This document shows positions 8,023-15,159 of a stretch of DNA of 38,139 bases, piece after piece. The notes under the pieces are model-generated. The model was not told the DNA's origin. It made no database searches and saw only the letters and a program-made list of their open reading frames with translations. The translations under genes and the position numbers were made by a program. The DNA is from Clostridia bacterium (GTDB taxonomy: Bacteria > Bacillota > Clostridia > Christensenellales > Aristaeellaceae): contig JAGBFR010000057.1 of the NCBI GenBank assembly GCA_017936375.1, positions 1 through 38,139 on the forward strand. The letters are read 5' to 3'. The stretch's first letter is position 1. Every line of letters begins with the position of its first letter.

Positions 8023-8739
8023 TCAGTGCAGCTGCGCCGCCCTGCGCGCAAGCGGCACGCGCACGACAAACGTGCTGCCACGCCCCAACTCGCTGTGCAC
8101 GCGGATCTCCCCGCCCATCCCACGGACGAGCCGCCGGGTGATCGCAAGGCCGAGGCCGCTGCCCGCCTCGCCGCTCGTCTCCCGCGCGCGGGCAAAGGGC
8201 TCAAACGCATGGCGCAGGAACGCGGCGCGCATGCCCGGGCCGTCATCCTCGACACAGAAGACGGCAAACGACCGACCGCCGCTCACACTGAGCCGCCCGT
8301 GCAGCGCGACATGCCCGCCGGGCTGGGTGTACTTGATCGCGTTGCCCGCCAGATTGACCAGCACGCGCGGGAGGACAGCGCCATCCTCGCGCAGAACCGC
8401 GCCCTCCAGCGGCGCAAGATCCACGACAAAGCGCTGCCCCTTCTCCCCCGCCCGGCCATCCAGCAGGGAGCGCACCTCCGCCGACAGCGCCCGCGCATCG
8501 AGGCGGCGCTTCCCCTCCGCCTCGCCGCAGTGCTGGGCGAGGAGCCTGTCCATCGCGCCGACGGCCAGCAGGATCTGCTGCAGCTGCTCGTCCGCGCCCT
8601 GCCCGCGGCTGAGCTTCAGCAGCGCCGTCTGCGCCGCGCCTGCCACGCAGGTCATCGGCGTGCGCAGGTCATGGGCGAGCATGTCCATGCTCTCCGCCCC
8701 GGCGGCGTTAAGGTGCGCCTGTCTTCCGATTGCCCACAT
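8023..8739 (-). CDS. Soluble sensor histidine kinase (HisKA + HATPase core only)
   Basis: The 238 residues hold only the catalytic core: H box AHDLRTPMT (about residues 22-30), N box NLAGNAIKYT, G1 box DDGPGM, G2 box GSGLGLAI, and a C-terminal GRGSTFVVRVPL. There is no transmembrane helix, PAS, GAF or HAMP domain; typical sensor kinases exceed 350 residues. No response regulator is adjacent. The start at 8739 is preceded by GAGAGGGGA; no clear promoter was found. The 3' end abuts the remnant at 7903-8022, so the gene may itself be the product of a rearrangement, perhaps the conserved C-terminal half of a once longer kinase. Input signal and partner unknown. Confidence 0.8.
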   Translation of the reverse strand: MWAIGRQAHLNAAGAESMDMLAHDLRTPMTCVAGAAQTALLKLSRGQGADEQLQQILLAVGAMDRLLAQHCGEAEGKRRLDARALSAEVRSLLDGRAGEKGQRFVVDLAPLEGAVLREDGAVLPRVLVNLAGNAIKYTQPGGHVALHGRLSVSGGRSFAVFCVEDDGPGMRAAFLRHAFEPFARARETSGEAGSGLGLAITRRLVRGMGGEIRVHSELGRGSTFVVRVPLARRAAQLH

Positions 8740-8930
8740 AGCCTCATCCCCTCTCTGTGGTATGAGGATATGGAGATTCGGGTCGAATTATTCCAATTTT
8801 GTCACATTTAATCCGTTTTCTTAACGCATTCGTCATAATTAGACGGATTTTGCGGGTTTCGACAGGATTTGCAAAACCGGATTCACGGCTTTATGCAAGG
8901 ACAAACCTTATTATTAACCAAACCCTGATG
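8740..8930. other. Intergenic region upstream of the kinase
   Basis: No coding sequence or convincing promoter seen; moderately AT-rich. The kinase ribosome site lies at its left edge, and the MITE-like repeat begins immediately at its right edge. Confidence 0.5.
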
Positions 8931-9100
8931 CCCGCAGACTCCCTCCGAATCGCCTTCGGCGATCCACCTCCCTCCCGGAGGGAGGCTTGAAAAAGCAAGG
9001 CATGGCAAATCAGCGCGGCTGAACTGCAAAGCAACTCTGAAGAAAAGGCTCCCTCCGGGAGGGAGCTGTCTGCCAGAGGCAGACTGAGGGAGCCTGCGGG
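8931..9100. repeat. MITE-like palindromic element, 170 bp
   Basis: The ends are inverted repeats: CCCGCAGACTCCCTC at 8931 and the complement of GAGGGAGCCTGCGGG ending at 9100, with 14 of 15 matching. Each end also folds alone: CTCCCTCCCGGAGGGAG on the left, and CTCCCTCCGGGAGGGAG plus GTCTGCCAGAGGCAGAC on the right. The 60-bp middle has no gene. Non-autonomous mobile element or REP-like structure. Confidence 0.7.
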
Positions 9101-9168
9101 CGGAGGAGCAAGACATTCCAACAAAGTGTGATCCTATGAAAGCAATGCAAGGTCAAACAGCAAGACGA

Positions 9169-9201
9169 CAAAAGCACCCCGCAGAACGCTCTGCGGGGTG
9201 C
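9169..9201 (-). terminator. Terminator of alaS
   Basis: On the minus strand the 11-bp stem GCACCCCGCAG/CTGCGGGGTGC around a 6-nt loop is followed by TTTTGTC. It lies 23 bp past the alaS stop codon. Confidence 0.85.
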
Positions 9202-9223
9202 GGATGATTCAGTTGATGCGGAA

Positions 9224-11029
9224 TCAGTCTTCCGGCTTGGCGCCGATGACCGCCTTGATGCGGCGGACGCCGGCGGAGGAGGACTCCTCCTTCTGGATCT
9301 TGAAGGACACGAGCTCGCCGGTGCGGGAGGCATGCGGGCCGCCGCAGATCTCCTTGGAGAACTCGCCCATGGTGTACATGCGGACCAGCTCGCCGTACTT
9401 GCTCTCGAACAGACCGATCGCGCCCTCGGCCTTGGCGGCCTCGACGGTGGTCTCCTTCATGGTGATCTCAGCGTCGGCGGCGATCCACTCATTGACCAGC
9501 GCCTCAACCTGAGCCAGCTCTTCCTTGGTCACCTTGCGGCCGAACTTGAAGTCGAAGCGCAGGCGCTCGGCGGTGATGTTGGAGCCCTTCTGCGCGACCT
9601 CATCGCCCAGCACGCGGCGCAGCGCGGCCTGGAGCAGGTGGGTGGCGGTGTGCAGGCGGGCGGTCTGGGCGCTGTGGTCGGCGAGGCCGCCCTTGAAGCG
9701 CTGCTCCGCACCGGCCTGAGACAGCTTCTGATGCGCGGCAAAGTGCTCGGCGAAGCCCTTCTCATCGACGGTGAGGCCCTTCTCATTGGCCAGCTCGATG
9801 GTCATCTCGATCGGGTAGCCATAGGTATCGTAGAGGTGGAAGGCGTCGAGGCCATCGATGACGGTCTTCTCGCCCAGGCGGGAGACGACCTTCGCGAACT
9901 CCTTCTCGCCCTGACGCAGGGTGCGGGCAAAGCGGGTCTCCTCGAGCTTGAACTGCTCAAGGACAAAGGCCTCGTTCTGCTTGAGCTCCGGATAGACCTC
10001 GGCGTACTGGTCGATGATGACCTTCGCGATCTCGCAGGTGAAGCCCTCGCCCATGCCGATGCCCATGCCGTAGCGGACAGCGCGGCGGATCAGGCGGCGC
10101 AGGACGTAGCCCTGGTCGACATTGCTCGGGGACACGCCGCGCGGGTCGCCCATGATGAAGGTCGCGGTGCGCAGGTGGTCGGCGACGATGCGGAAGGCCT
10201 TGGTGGTCGCCTCGTCGTCCTCATAGCCCTTGCCGGACAGCTCGGAGATCTTGGCAAGGATGCCGGCGAAGGCGTCGGTCTCGTAGACGGTCTTGCAGCC
10301 GTTCAGCGTGCAGATGGTGCGCTCCAGGCCCATGCCGGTATCGACGTTCTTCTTCTCCATCGGGACATACTGGCCCTCGGCGTTCTTATTGTACTGCATG
10401 AACACGTCGTTCCAGATCTCCAGGAAGCGGCCGCAGGAGCAGGCCGGGGAGCAATCCGGGCCGCAGGGCGCCTGATCCTTGATGATGAACATCTCGGTAT
10501 CCGGGCCGCAGGGGCCGGTCTGGCCCGCCGGGCCCCACCAGTTGTGCTTGCGCGGAAGGAAGTAGATATTCTCCTTCGCCACGCCCTGCTCCATCCAGTA
10601 GCCGGCAGCCTCGTCGTCGCGCGGGATATCGCCTTCGCCCTCAAAGACGGTAAAGGCCAGCTTGTCCTTGTCAAGGCCCAGGTACTCCGGGCTGGTCAGG
10701 AACTCCCAGGACCAGGCGATCATTTCCTTCTTGAAGTAGTCGCCCAGGGACCAGTTGCCCAGCATCTCAAAGAAGGTCAGGTGGGAAGCATCGCCGACCT
10801 CCTCGATATCGCCGGTGCGGATGCACTTCTGCACGTCGGTCAGGCGGGTGCCGGCCGGGTGCTTGCTGCCCAGCAGATACGGGACGAGCGGATGCATGCC
10901 CGCGGTGGTAAAGAGGACGGTCGGGTCATTCTCCGGAATGACGGACGCGCTCGGGATCACGGCGTGGCCCTTGCTCTTAAAGAAATTCAGCCACATCGCG
11001 CGCAGCTCGCCGGAAGTCATCTTCTTCAT
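9224..11029 (-). CDS. alaS: Alanine--tRNA ligase, short form without C-Ala domain
   Basis: Charges tRNA-Ala with alanine in the cytoplasm. Start at 11029 (MKKMTSGELRAMWLNFFKSK, GGAGAG upstream); 601 residues. The class II core (FTTAGMHPLVPYL, GPAGQTGPCGPDTEMF, NVDTGMGLER) is followed by the tRNA-recognition region and a complete editing domain with His460/His464 (HTATH) and Cys562/His566 (CGGPH), the zinc site that clears Ser- and Gly-tRNA-Ala. The protein then ends at SAGVRRIKAVIG, where normal bacterial AlaRS (about 870 residues) continues into the oligomerization and DHHA1/C-Ala domains. The stop is clean with a proper terminator, so this is a natural short form, not a broken gene. A second, full-length alaS may exist elsewhere. 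Expression is governed by the T-box at 11205-11440. Confidence 0.93.
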   Translation of the reverse strand: MKKMTSGELRAMWLNFFKSKGHAVIPSASVIPENDPTVLFTTAGMHPLVPYLLGSKHPAGTRLTDVQKCIRTGDIEEVGDASHLTFFEMLGNWSLGDYFKKEMIAWSWEFLTSPEYLGLDKDKLAFTVFEGEGDIPRDDEAAGYWMEQGVAKENIYFLPRKHNWWGPAGQTGPCGPDTEMFIIKDQAPCGPDCSPACSCGRFLEIWNDVFMQYNKNAEGQYVPMEKKNVDTGMGLERTICTLNGCKTVYETDAFAGILAKISELSGKGYEDDEATTKAFRIVADHLRTATFIMGDPRGVSPSNVDQGYVLRRLIRRAVRYGMGIGMGEGFTCEIAKVIIDQYAEVYPELKQNEAFVLEQFKLEETRFARTLRQGEKEFAKVVSRLGEKTVIDGLDAFHLYDTYGYPIEMTIELANEKGLTVDEKGFAEHFAAHQKLSQAGAEQRFKGGLADHSAQTARLHTATHLLQAALRRVLGDEVAQKGSNITAERLRFDFKFGRKVTKEELAQVEALVNEWIAADAEITMKETTVEAAKAEGAIGLFESKYGELVRMYTMGEFSKEICGGPHASRTGELVSFKIQKEESSSAGVRRIKAVIGAKPED

Positions 11030-11098
11030 ATTGGTTTTCTCTCCTTGTTCAGTGATCTTCACCCAATCGCTGCAATACCGCCAAACCATCCTGTTGTT

Positions 11099-11170
11099 CG
11101 GGGCCGAAGGTTTCCAAAGGGCGACCGGAAAGCCCTTTGGCGGGGTACGGGGCAGCGCCCCGATCCCCTT
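11099..11170. repeat. Intergenic repeat unit inside the alaS leader
   Basis: Contains the perfect inverted repeat CCAAAGGGC/GCCCTTTGG (11114-11122 and 11132-11140) and the palindrome GGGGC-AGC-GCCCC (11149-11161). It resembles dispersed GGGGCGCTGCCCC-type repeats of clostridial genomes. It sits between the T-box terminator and the alaS start codon and so lengthens the leader. Confidence 0.5.
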
Positions 11171-11204
11171 GGCCATCGAATGTGCAGCGGTCGGGAAATA
11201 CCGG

Positions 11205-11440
11205 CCAAAAAATAAAACGCCTGCCGTCCGGGGACGAACAGACGCGATTCGCGGTACCACTCCGGTTGACGCCCAAACGGGCGCCCTCTCTCGCCCTTAA
11301 CGCGGGCAGACGGCCGGCTCATCGCCGGCGGCTACGCGGAGGGCTGCCCGATTCACTCATGCGCCGGGCTTACACCCTCCCCGGCTCGCTTTGCATGATG
11401 GATAGAACCCGGCTCTTTCCGCCTCAATGCTTTTGATATC
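11205..11440 (-). promoter_or_regulatory. T-box riboswitch leader of alaS
   Basis: On the minus strand, GGAGTGGTACCGCG (within 11250-11264) is the conserved T-box sequence that pairs with the NCCA end of uncharged tRNA. It is followed by an imperfect 12-bp terminator stem (CGTCTG...CAGGCG region) with TTTTATTTTTT at 11207-11217. The 5' half, starting AAGCATTGAGGCGG, folds into long GC-rich stems expected for Stem I. The specifier codon should be an Ala GCN triplet; I did not place it with certainty. Uncharged tRNA-Ala should promote antitermination and raise alaS expression. Confidence 0.9.
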
Positions 11441-11446
11441 CCCGAT

Positions 11447-11475
11447 ATTATACGGAATCTTTTGAGGATTGTCAA
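11447..11475 (-). promoter_or_regulatory. Consensus promoter of the T-box/alaS unit
   Basis: TTGACA (11475-11470), 17-bp spacer, TATAAT (11452-11447), read on the minus strand. Transcription would start near 11440, at the 5' edge of the T-box leader. Confidence 0.9.
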
Positions 11476-11532
11476 GCGAGAACAGGGATTTGCAGATTGA
11501 ACTTCAGGATGATCATGCGCTGCGGCGCGGGG

Positions 11533-11690
11533 AACCTCATCCGCCCCTACGGGGCACCTTCCCCTCACAGGGGAAGGCTTTTGGGCTGACGCACCCCCGG
11601 TCACCCTGCCGCGCCAAGGCGCGGAAGCCTGTGGGCGGGCGGGTGGGACCCAACAGAGTCGCTGCGAAGCAGCGGGTAGCCCCTCACCTA
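11533..11690. repeat. CTCATCCG/CTTCCCC intergenic repeat with GTGGGCGGGC extension
   Basis: Begins AACCTCATCCG, then a small CCCCTACGGGG hairpin and CACCTTCCCCTCACAGGGGAAGG, all shared in layout with 15986-16040. After it (about 11620-11680) comes a segment with TGTGGGCGGGC and CCCAACAGAGTCG, similar to parts of 37551-37710. No gene is present. Confidence 0.65.
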
Positions 11691-11715
11691 CACAGGTTGA
11701 TGTTCATTCATGCAT

Positions 11716-13311
11716 TCACGGCATCCGCCAATGGCACATCCACGCAAAGCCGGCAGCAGCCAGCGCAGCCTGCACGCCAGCCGCGATCCACACGGCGGCC
11801 GCGCCAAGCCCGGTGATGACCGCAATCAGGCCCACCGCAATCTGCGAAAGCATGCCCACGAGCATCGACAGGAACACCGCCACGCCCTGCTTGACGACCT
11901 GCGTCTCCTGCGTCCAGTCAAACTTGGGGAAGCAGAGATTCATCATCAGCGAGAACACGCCGGAGAACGCCGCCGCGCAGAGCGGATAGACCATCATCAG
12001 CAGGCACTGCGCCGGGGTAAGCGCGAGGCGCACGCAGAACACCGCGCACGCAAGAAGCAGCACCGGCACGGCGATCGCCAGATCGAGCAGCAGCTTCGCC
12101 CCCAGCCATGTGCGCATGGACACGGGCATGGCGCGCATGAGCTCCATCTGCTCGCCCTCCAGCGAGACCGCGCAGGCCGTCAGCGGGGCCATCGCCGCCA
12201 TCAGCGCCGGAAGGAGGGGCAGCAGCGCATAGAGCTGCCCGCCCCATTCCGGCAGGAGCGCAAGCACCGGCAGATACGGGCGCACGTCGATCACCAGCAC
12301 CGCGGCGGCGGAAAGGAGCACCATGATATGCCCGACCAGCACATTCATCATGTACACGCCGGAGGAGACGAGGCGCAGCGCCTCCTTGGAAAGCAGCGCC
12401 ATCAGCGGCGGGCGGCGGCGCATACGCCCCGCGCGCGCAGCGCGCTTTGCCCCGGAGGAGGACAAGGCGTCCACAATCCGCCCAAAGCCCAGCGCGGACA
12501 GCACGCCCGCCGCACCGAGGGCGAGAAGCGCCGTGACGGCCAGCCAGATAAAGGCCGAGGCGCTGCCCTGCGCCGCCTGCGCCACCCAGTCCGCCGGGGG
12601 ATACAGGCCGGCGAGCAGATCCGCGAAGCGCCCAAAGAGCACCATGAGCATGGCATCGGTCATCGCGCCCGTGCCCGCGCCAAAGCCCAGACCGACCGCA
12701 ATGCCCATCACGCCGACCAGCAGCGCGATGCTCAGCACGCCGGAAACCAGCGCGCGATGGCGCAGGCGGCGCGTGACATAGGACACGGCCACACCGATGA
12801 GCAGCGCCAGCGCCGTGGGAATCGCCGGGATGAACAGGAGCGCGGCGGCAAGGCGCGCGGCCTGTCCCGCCTCCATGCCGCAGGACGCGCAGGCGATCGC
12901 CGTCGGCACGGAGACCAGCAGCGCCAGCAGCACCTCCGGCACGAGCACGGCAAGCATGCGGCTCAATACGATCGCGCCGGTGCGCACGGGCATGGCGCGC
13001 AGCTGCTCCGTATCCCCGCCGCCAAAGATGAGCTGCGGGCCCTTCATGACGATCGTCACGAGCGTGATCATCGCCATGACCAGCGCATACGCGCGCGGGA
13101 TGACGTCCATCGCCCCGACCTCGGAAAGCGTCCAGACGAAGACCACGGGATAGAGCGCGGCGAGGCCGCCGATGAGCAGCCAGATCGCCGTGACGCCCAG
13201 CGCGCGCAGGCGCTGCTTCCTGTCATGGCCGTGGATCAGGCTGTTGATCCCGGCGAAGCGCAGCAGCTGAATGCGCGAGAGCAGGCAGACCTCCCTGACA
13301 AAATCAGTCAT
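11716..13311 (-). CDS. ABC transporter permease, about 12 membrane segments
   Basis: A 531-residue, strongly hydrophobic protein with many predicted membrane helices, for example ALGVTAIWLLIGGLAALYPV near residue 38 and several Ala/Leu/Val-rich stretches through to the C-terminus. It has no ATPase motif or signal peptide. Its start overlaps the last 8 bp of the ATPase gene, so the two are translationally coupled subunits of one exporter of the ABC-2 style. Substrate unknown; linkage to an SdpI-like protein suggests antimicrobial peptide or lantibiotic-like self-protection, but that is inference. It is the last gene of the operon; no clear terminator was seen before the repeat at 11690. Confidence 0.8.
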   Translation of the reverse strand: MTDFVREVCLLSRIQLLRFAGINSLIHGHDRKQRLRALGVTAIWLLIGGLAALYPVVFVWTLSEVGAMDVIPRAYALVMAMITLVTIVMKGPQLIFGGGDTEQLRAMPVRTGAIVLSRMLAVLVPEVLLALLVSVPTAIACASCGMEAGQAARLAAALLFIPAIPTALALLIGVAVSYVTRRLRHRALVSGVLSIALLVGVMGIAVGLGFGAGTGAMTDAMLMVLFGRFADLLAGLYPPADWVAQAAQGSASAFIWLAVTALLALGAAGVLSALGFGRIVDALSSSGAKRAARAGRMRRRPPLMALLSKEALRLVSSGVYMMNVLVGHIMVLLSAAAVLVIDVRPYLPVLALLPEWGGQLYALLPLLPALMAAMAPLTACAVSLEGEQMELMRAMPVSMRTWLGAKLLLDLAIAVPVLLLACAVFCVRLALTPAQCLLMMVYPLCAAAFSGVFSLMMNLCFPKFDWTQETQVVKQGVAVFLSMLVGMLSQIAVGLIAVITGLGAAAVWIAAGVQAALAAAGFAWMCHWRMP

Positions 13312-14029
13312 TGCGCGCCTCCTCCATGAAGACCTCCTCGAGCGTCCTGCCGCCGGCGACCTCCTCCATCGTGCCCTCGGCGACGAGCCTGCCGCCGCGG
13401 ATCATGACCACGCGGTCGCACAGCTTCTGCGCGACCTCCAGCACATGGGTGGAAAAGAAGATGGCGCTGCCCTGATCGCAGAGCTCACGCATGACGCGCT
13501 TCAGGTGATACGCTGCCTCCGGATCGAGGCCGACGAACGGCTCGTCGAGCACCATGAGCTTGGGCTGATGCACCAGCGCGGCGATGACCGCTGTCTTCTG
13601 CTTCATGCCGTGGGAGTAGGACGAGATCAGCTCGCCGAGGCTGTCCGTCATGCCGAGCATGTCAGCGTACTTCGCCGTGCGCGCCTCTCGCTCCGCCTGC
13701 GGCACGCCGTAGAGATCCGCCGTGAGCGCGATGAACTGCGCGCCCGTCATGAAGGGATAGAGCTCCGGGTTATCGGGCAGATAGGCCAGCTGGCGCTTGC
13801 AGGCGAGCGGCTCCTTCGCCACGCTCCTGCCGCAGACGAGGATCTCGCCCTCGTCAAAGCCCATCACGCCGCAGACCGCGCGGATGGTGGTCGACTTGCC
13901 TGCGCCGTTATGGCCGATGAAGGCGCAGAGCTCGCCCCCGCGCACGGTAAGGGACAGATGATCGACGGCGCGCTTGCCGCCGGGATAGACCTTGGTCAGG
14001 TCGCGAATCTCAAGAACAGGCTGGTTCAT
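13304..14029 (-). CDS. ABC transporter ATP-binding protein
   Basis: A 241-residue nucleotide-binding subunit with Walker A GHNGAGKST (about residues 39-47), Q-loop region near AYLPDNPELYPF, signature SYSHGMKQK, Walker B LMVLDEP, D-loop GLDPEA and the switch His in STHVLE. LYPFMTGAQF after the Q-loop is typical of the ABC-2/CcmA-type drug- or bacteriocin-export ATPases. AAGGAGG sits 8 bp before the ATG. It powers the permease at 11716-13311 and lies 23 bp after the SdpI-like gene in the same operon. Confidence 0.93.
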   Translation of the reverse strand: MNQPVLEIRDLTKVYPGGKRAVDHLSLTVRGGELCAFIGHNGAGKSTTIRAVCGVMGFDEGEILVCGRSVAKEPLACKRQLAYLPDNPELYPFMTGAQFIALTADLYGVPQAEREARTAKYADMLGMTDSLGELISSYSHGMKQKTAVIAALVHQPKLMVLDEPFVGLDPEAAYHLKRVMRELCDQGSAIFFSTHVLEVAQKLCDRVVMIRGGRLVAEGTMEEVAGGRTLEEVFMEEARND

Positions 14030-14052
14030 GGGATGTTCCTCCTTCTCTATGT

Positions 14053-14715
14053 TCAGCGGCTGTGCGTCTTATGGTAGTGATACGAATAGACCGTCGGAAT
14101 CAGCACGGCGAGCAGCAGCACGATAAGCCCCGCATACACGCCGGCCTGCGCAGGCAGCAGCGCGCACAGCAGGAGAATAAACCCCGCCGCCATCCACACC
14201 CGGCCGCCGAGGCGGTGCGTCGCGCGCCAGTTGTCGTCGTCCGCCAGCGTCCACGGGAGCTTGATGCCCAGATAGCGGTTGCGCGTGCACTTGGGCAGGT
14301 AATTGCCCACGACCATGAACAGCGCGCCCAGCAGCAGCAGCGCCGGCGTATTCATATCAAACGACGCGCCCAGCGCATGCGAATAGATCGCATAGCCCGC
14401 GATCAGCGAGATTGCCGGGCAGAGGCCGTGCACGATGCGCATGAGCTTGGGATTATTGCCCACGACCGTGCCGCCGCGCTCGCTGACCGCCACACAGACG
14501 AAGTGCAGCGCGAGCAGGAACAGCGGCATGCCGAAGACCGCAAAGCTCCGGCTCGACCAGCCGTTGGGCTCGCCGTCCGCACCCCAGTGCGTCGCCACCT
14601 GCTCAGGCAGGCGGTCCCAGAGGATCACGCCCGCCAGCATCGGCAGGAGCGTCACCGCGGCAATCAGCAGATTCGCCAGAATCGTCCATTTATTGCGCTG
14701 AATGTATTCACGCAT
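14053..14715 (-). CDS. SdpI-family membrane protein (DUF1648 + SdpI)
   Basis: 220 residues with about six membrane helices. The N-terminal part has the DUF1648 hallmark LPEQVATHWGADGEPNGW between helices one and two; the C-terminal part has the SdpI hallmark VVGNYLPKCTRNRYLGIKLP followed by TLADDDNWRATHRLGGRVW. In Bacillus subtilis SdpI gives immunity to the SdpC killing factor and sequesters the repressor SdpR. Here too the gene is coupled to an ArsR-type repressor (8-bp overlap), while ABC subunits follow. No sdpC-like toxin gene is in the window. Immunity, signal transduction or both are plausible. Confidence 0.88.
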   Translation of the reverse strand: MREYIQRNKWTILANLLIAAVTLLPMLAGVILWDRLPEQVATHWGADGEPNGWSSRSFAVFGMPLFLLALHFVCVAVSERGGTVVGNNPKLMRIVHGLCPAISLIAGYAIYSHALGASFDMNTPALLLLGALFMVVGNYLPKCTRNRYLGIKLPWTLADDDNWRATHRLGGRVWMAAGFILLLCALLPAQAGVYAGLIVLLLAVLIPTVYSYHYHKTHSR

Positions 14716-14983
14716 CCCTCTTCTCCCCCTTCAACTCGCTGATAAAGAGCATGATTTCCTCGAGCACCGAGGCATTCAGCTCGTAATAGATGAACTTGCC
14801 CTCCCGCTTGTCGCGGATGAGGTCGGCGTCCTTTAAGACCGACAGATGCCGCGAGACGGCCGCTGCCGTCACCGGGAAATGCTCCGTGATCTCCCCCGCG
14901 GACAGGCGCCCCGCCTTGAGCAGGCTCAGGATCTCGCGGCGGGTGGGATCCGCCAGCGCGCGCATGGTCTCCTGCAGAGCCAT
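14708..14983 (-). CDS. ArsR/SdpR-type transcriptional repressor
   Basis: Start chosen at 14983 (MALQETMRALADPTRREIL; AAAGGGG 8 bp upstream) rather than six codons earlier; 91 residues. The winged helix is typical: LADPTRREILSLL, recognition region FPVTAAAVSRHLSVLKDADL and wing KREGKFIYYELN. No metal-binding Cys pair is seen, which argues for the SdpR rather than the metal-sensing branch. First gene of the operon; it probably represses its own promoter through the palindrome at 15002-15024. Its stop overlaps the sdpI-like start by 8 bp. Confidence 0.9.
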   Translation of the reverse strand: MALQETMRALADPTRREILSLLKAGRLSAGEITEHFPVTAAAVSRHLSVLKDADLIRDKREGKFIYYELNASVLEEIMLFISELKGEKRDA

Positions 14984-15001
14984 ATGTGAATCCCCTTTCA
15001 T

Positions 15002-15024
15002 TTAACATTTAACTGATATGTTAA
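15002..15024. promoter_or_regulatory. Palindromic operator of the ArsR/SdpI/ABC operon
   Basis: TTAACAT and ATGTTAA form a perfect 7-bp inverted repeat 9 bp apart, lying just downstream of the -10 box, over the expected start of transcription and before the ribosome site. This is a good position for repression by the product of the first gene. Confidence 0.65.
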
Positions 15025-15028
15025 TTGT

Positions 15029-15057
15029 ATTATAGCAGGCAGACGAACATCTGTCAA
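15029..15057 (-). promoter_or_regulatory. Promoter of the ArsR/SdpI/ABC operon
   Basis: On the minus strand TTGACA (15057-15052), 17 bp, TATAAT (15034-15029): full consensus, consistent with a strong promoter held down by a repressor. Confidence 0.88.
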
Positions 15058-15090
15058 CCTACTTTCGCCTGCAAAAAGCAATGTCCGCTC

Positions 15091-15119
15091 TTCACACGGG
15101 GCGCGTGCCGGGCTATAAT
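15091..15119 (+). promoter_or_regulatory. Promoter of the alpha/beta hydrolase gene
   Basis: TTCACA (15091-15096), 17 bp, TATAAT (15114-15119), 40 bp before the start codon at 15160. Divergent from the ArsR-operon promoter, with the two -35 boxes about 34 bp apart. Confidence 0.75.
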
Positions 15120-15159
15120 GGATACAGACCCACTCAATCCTACAGCAGGAGGCAGCGCT

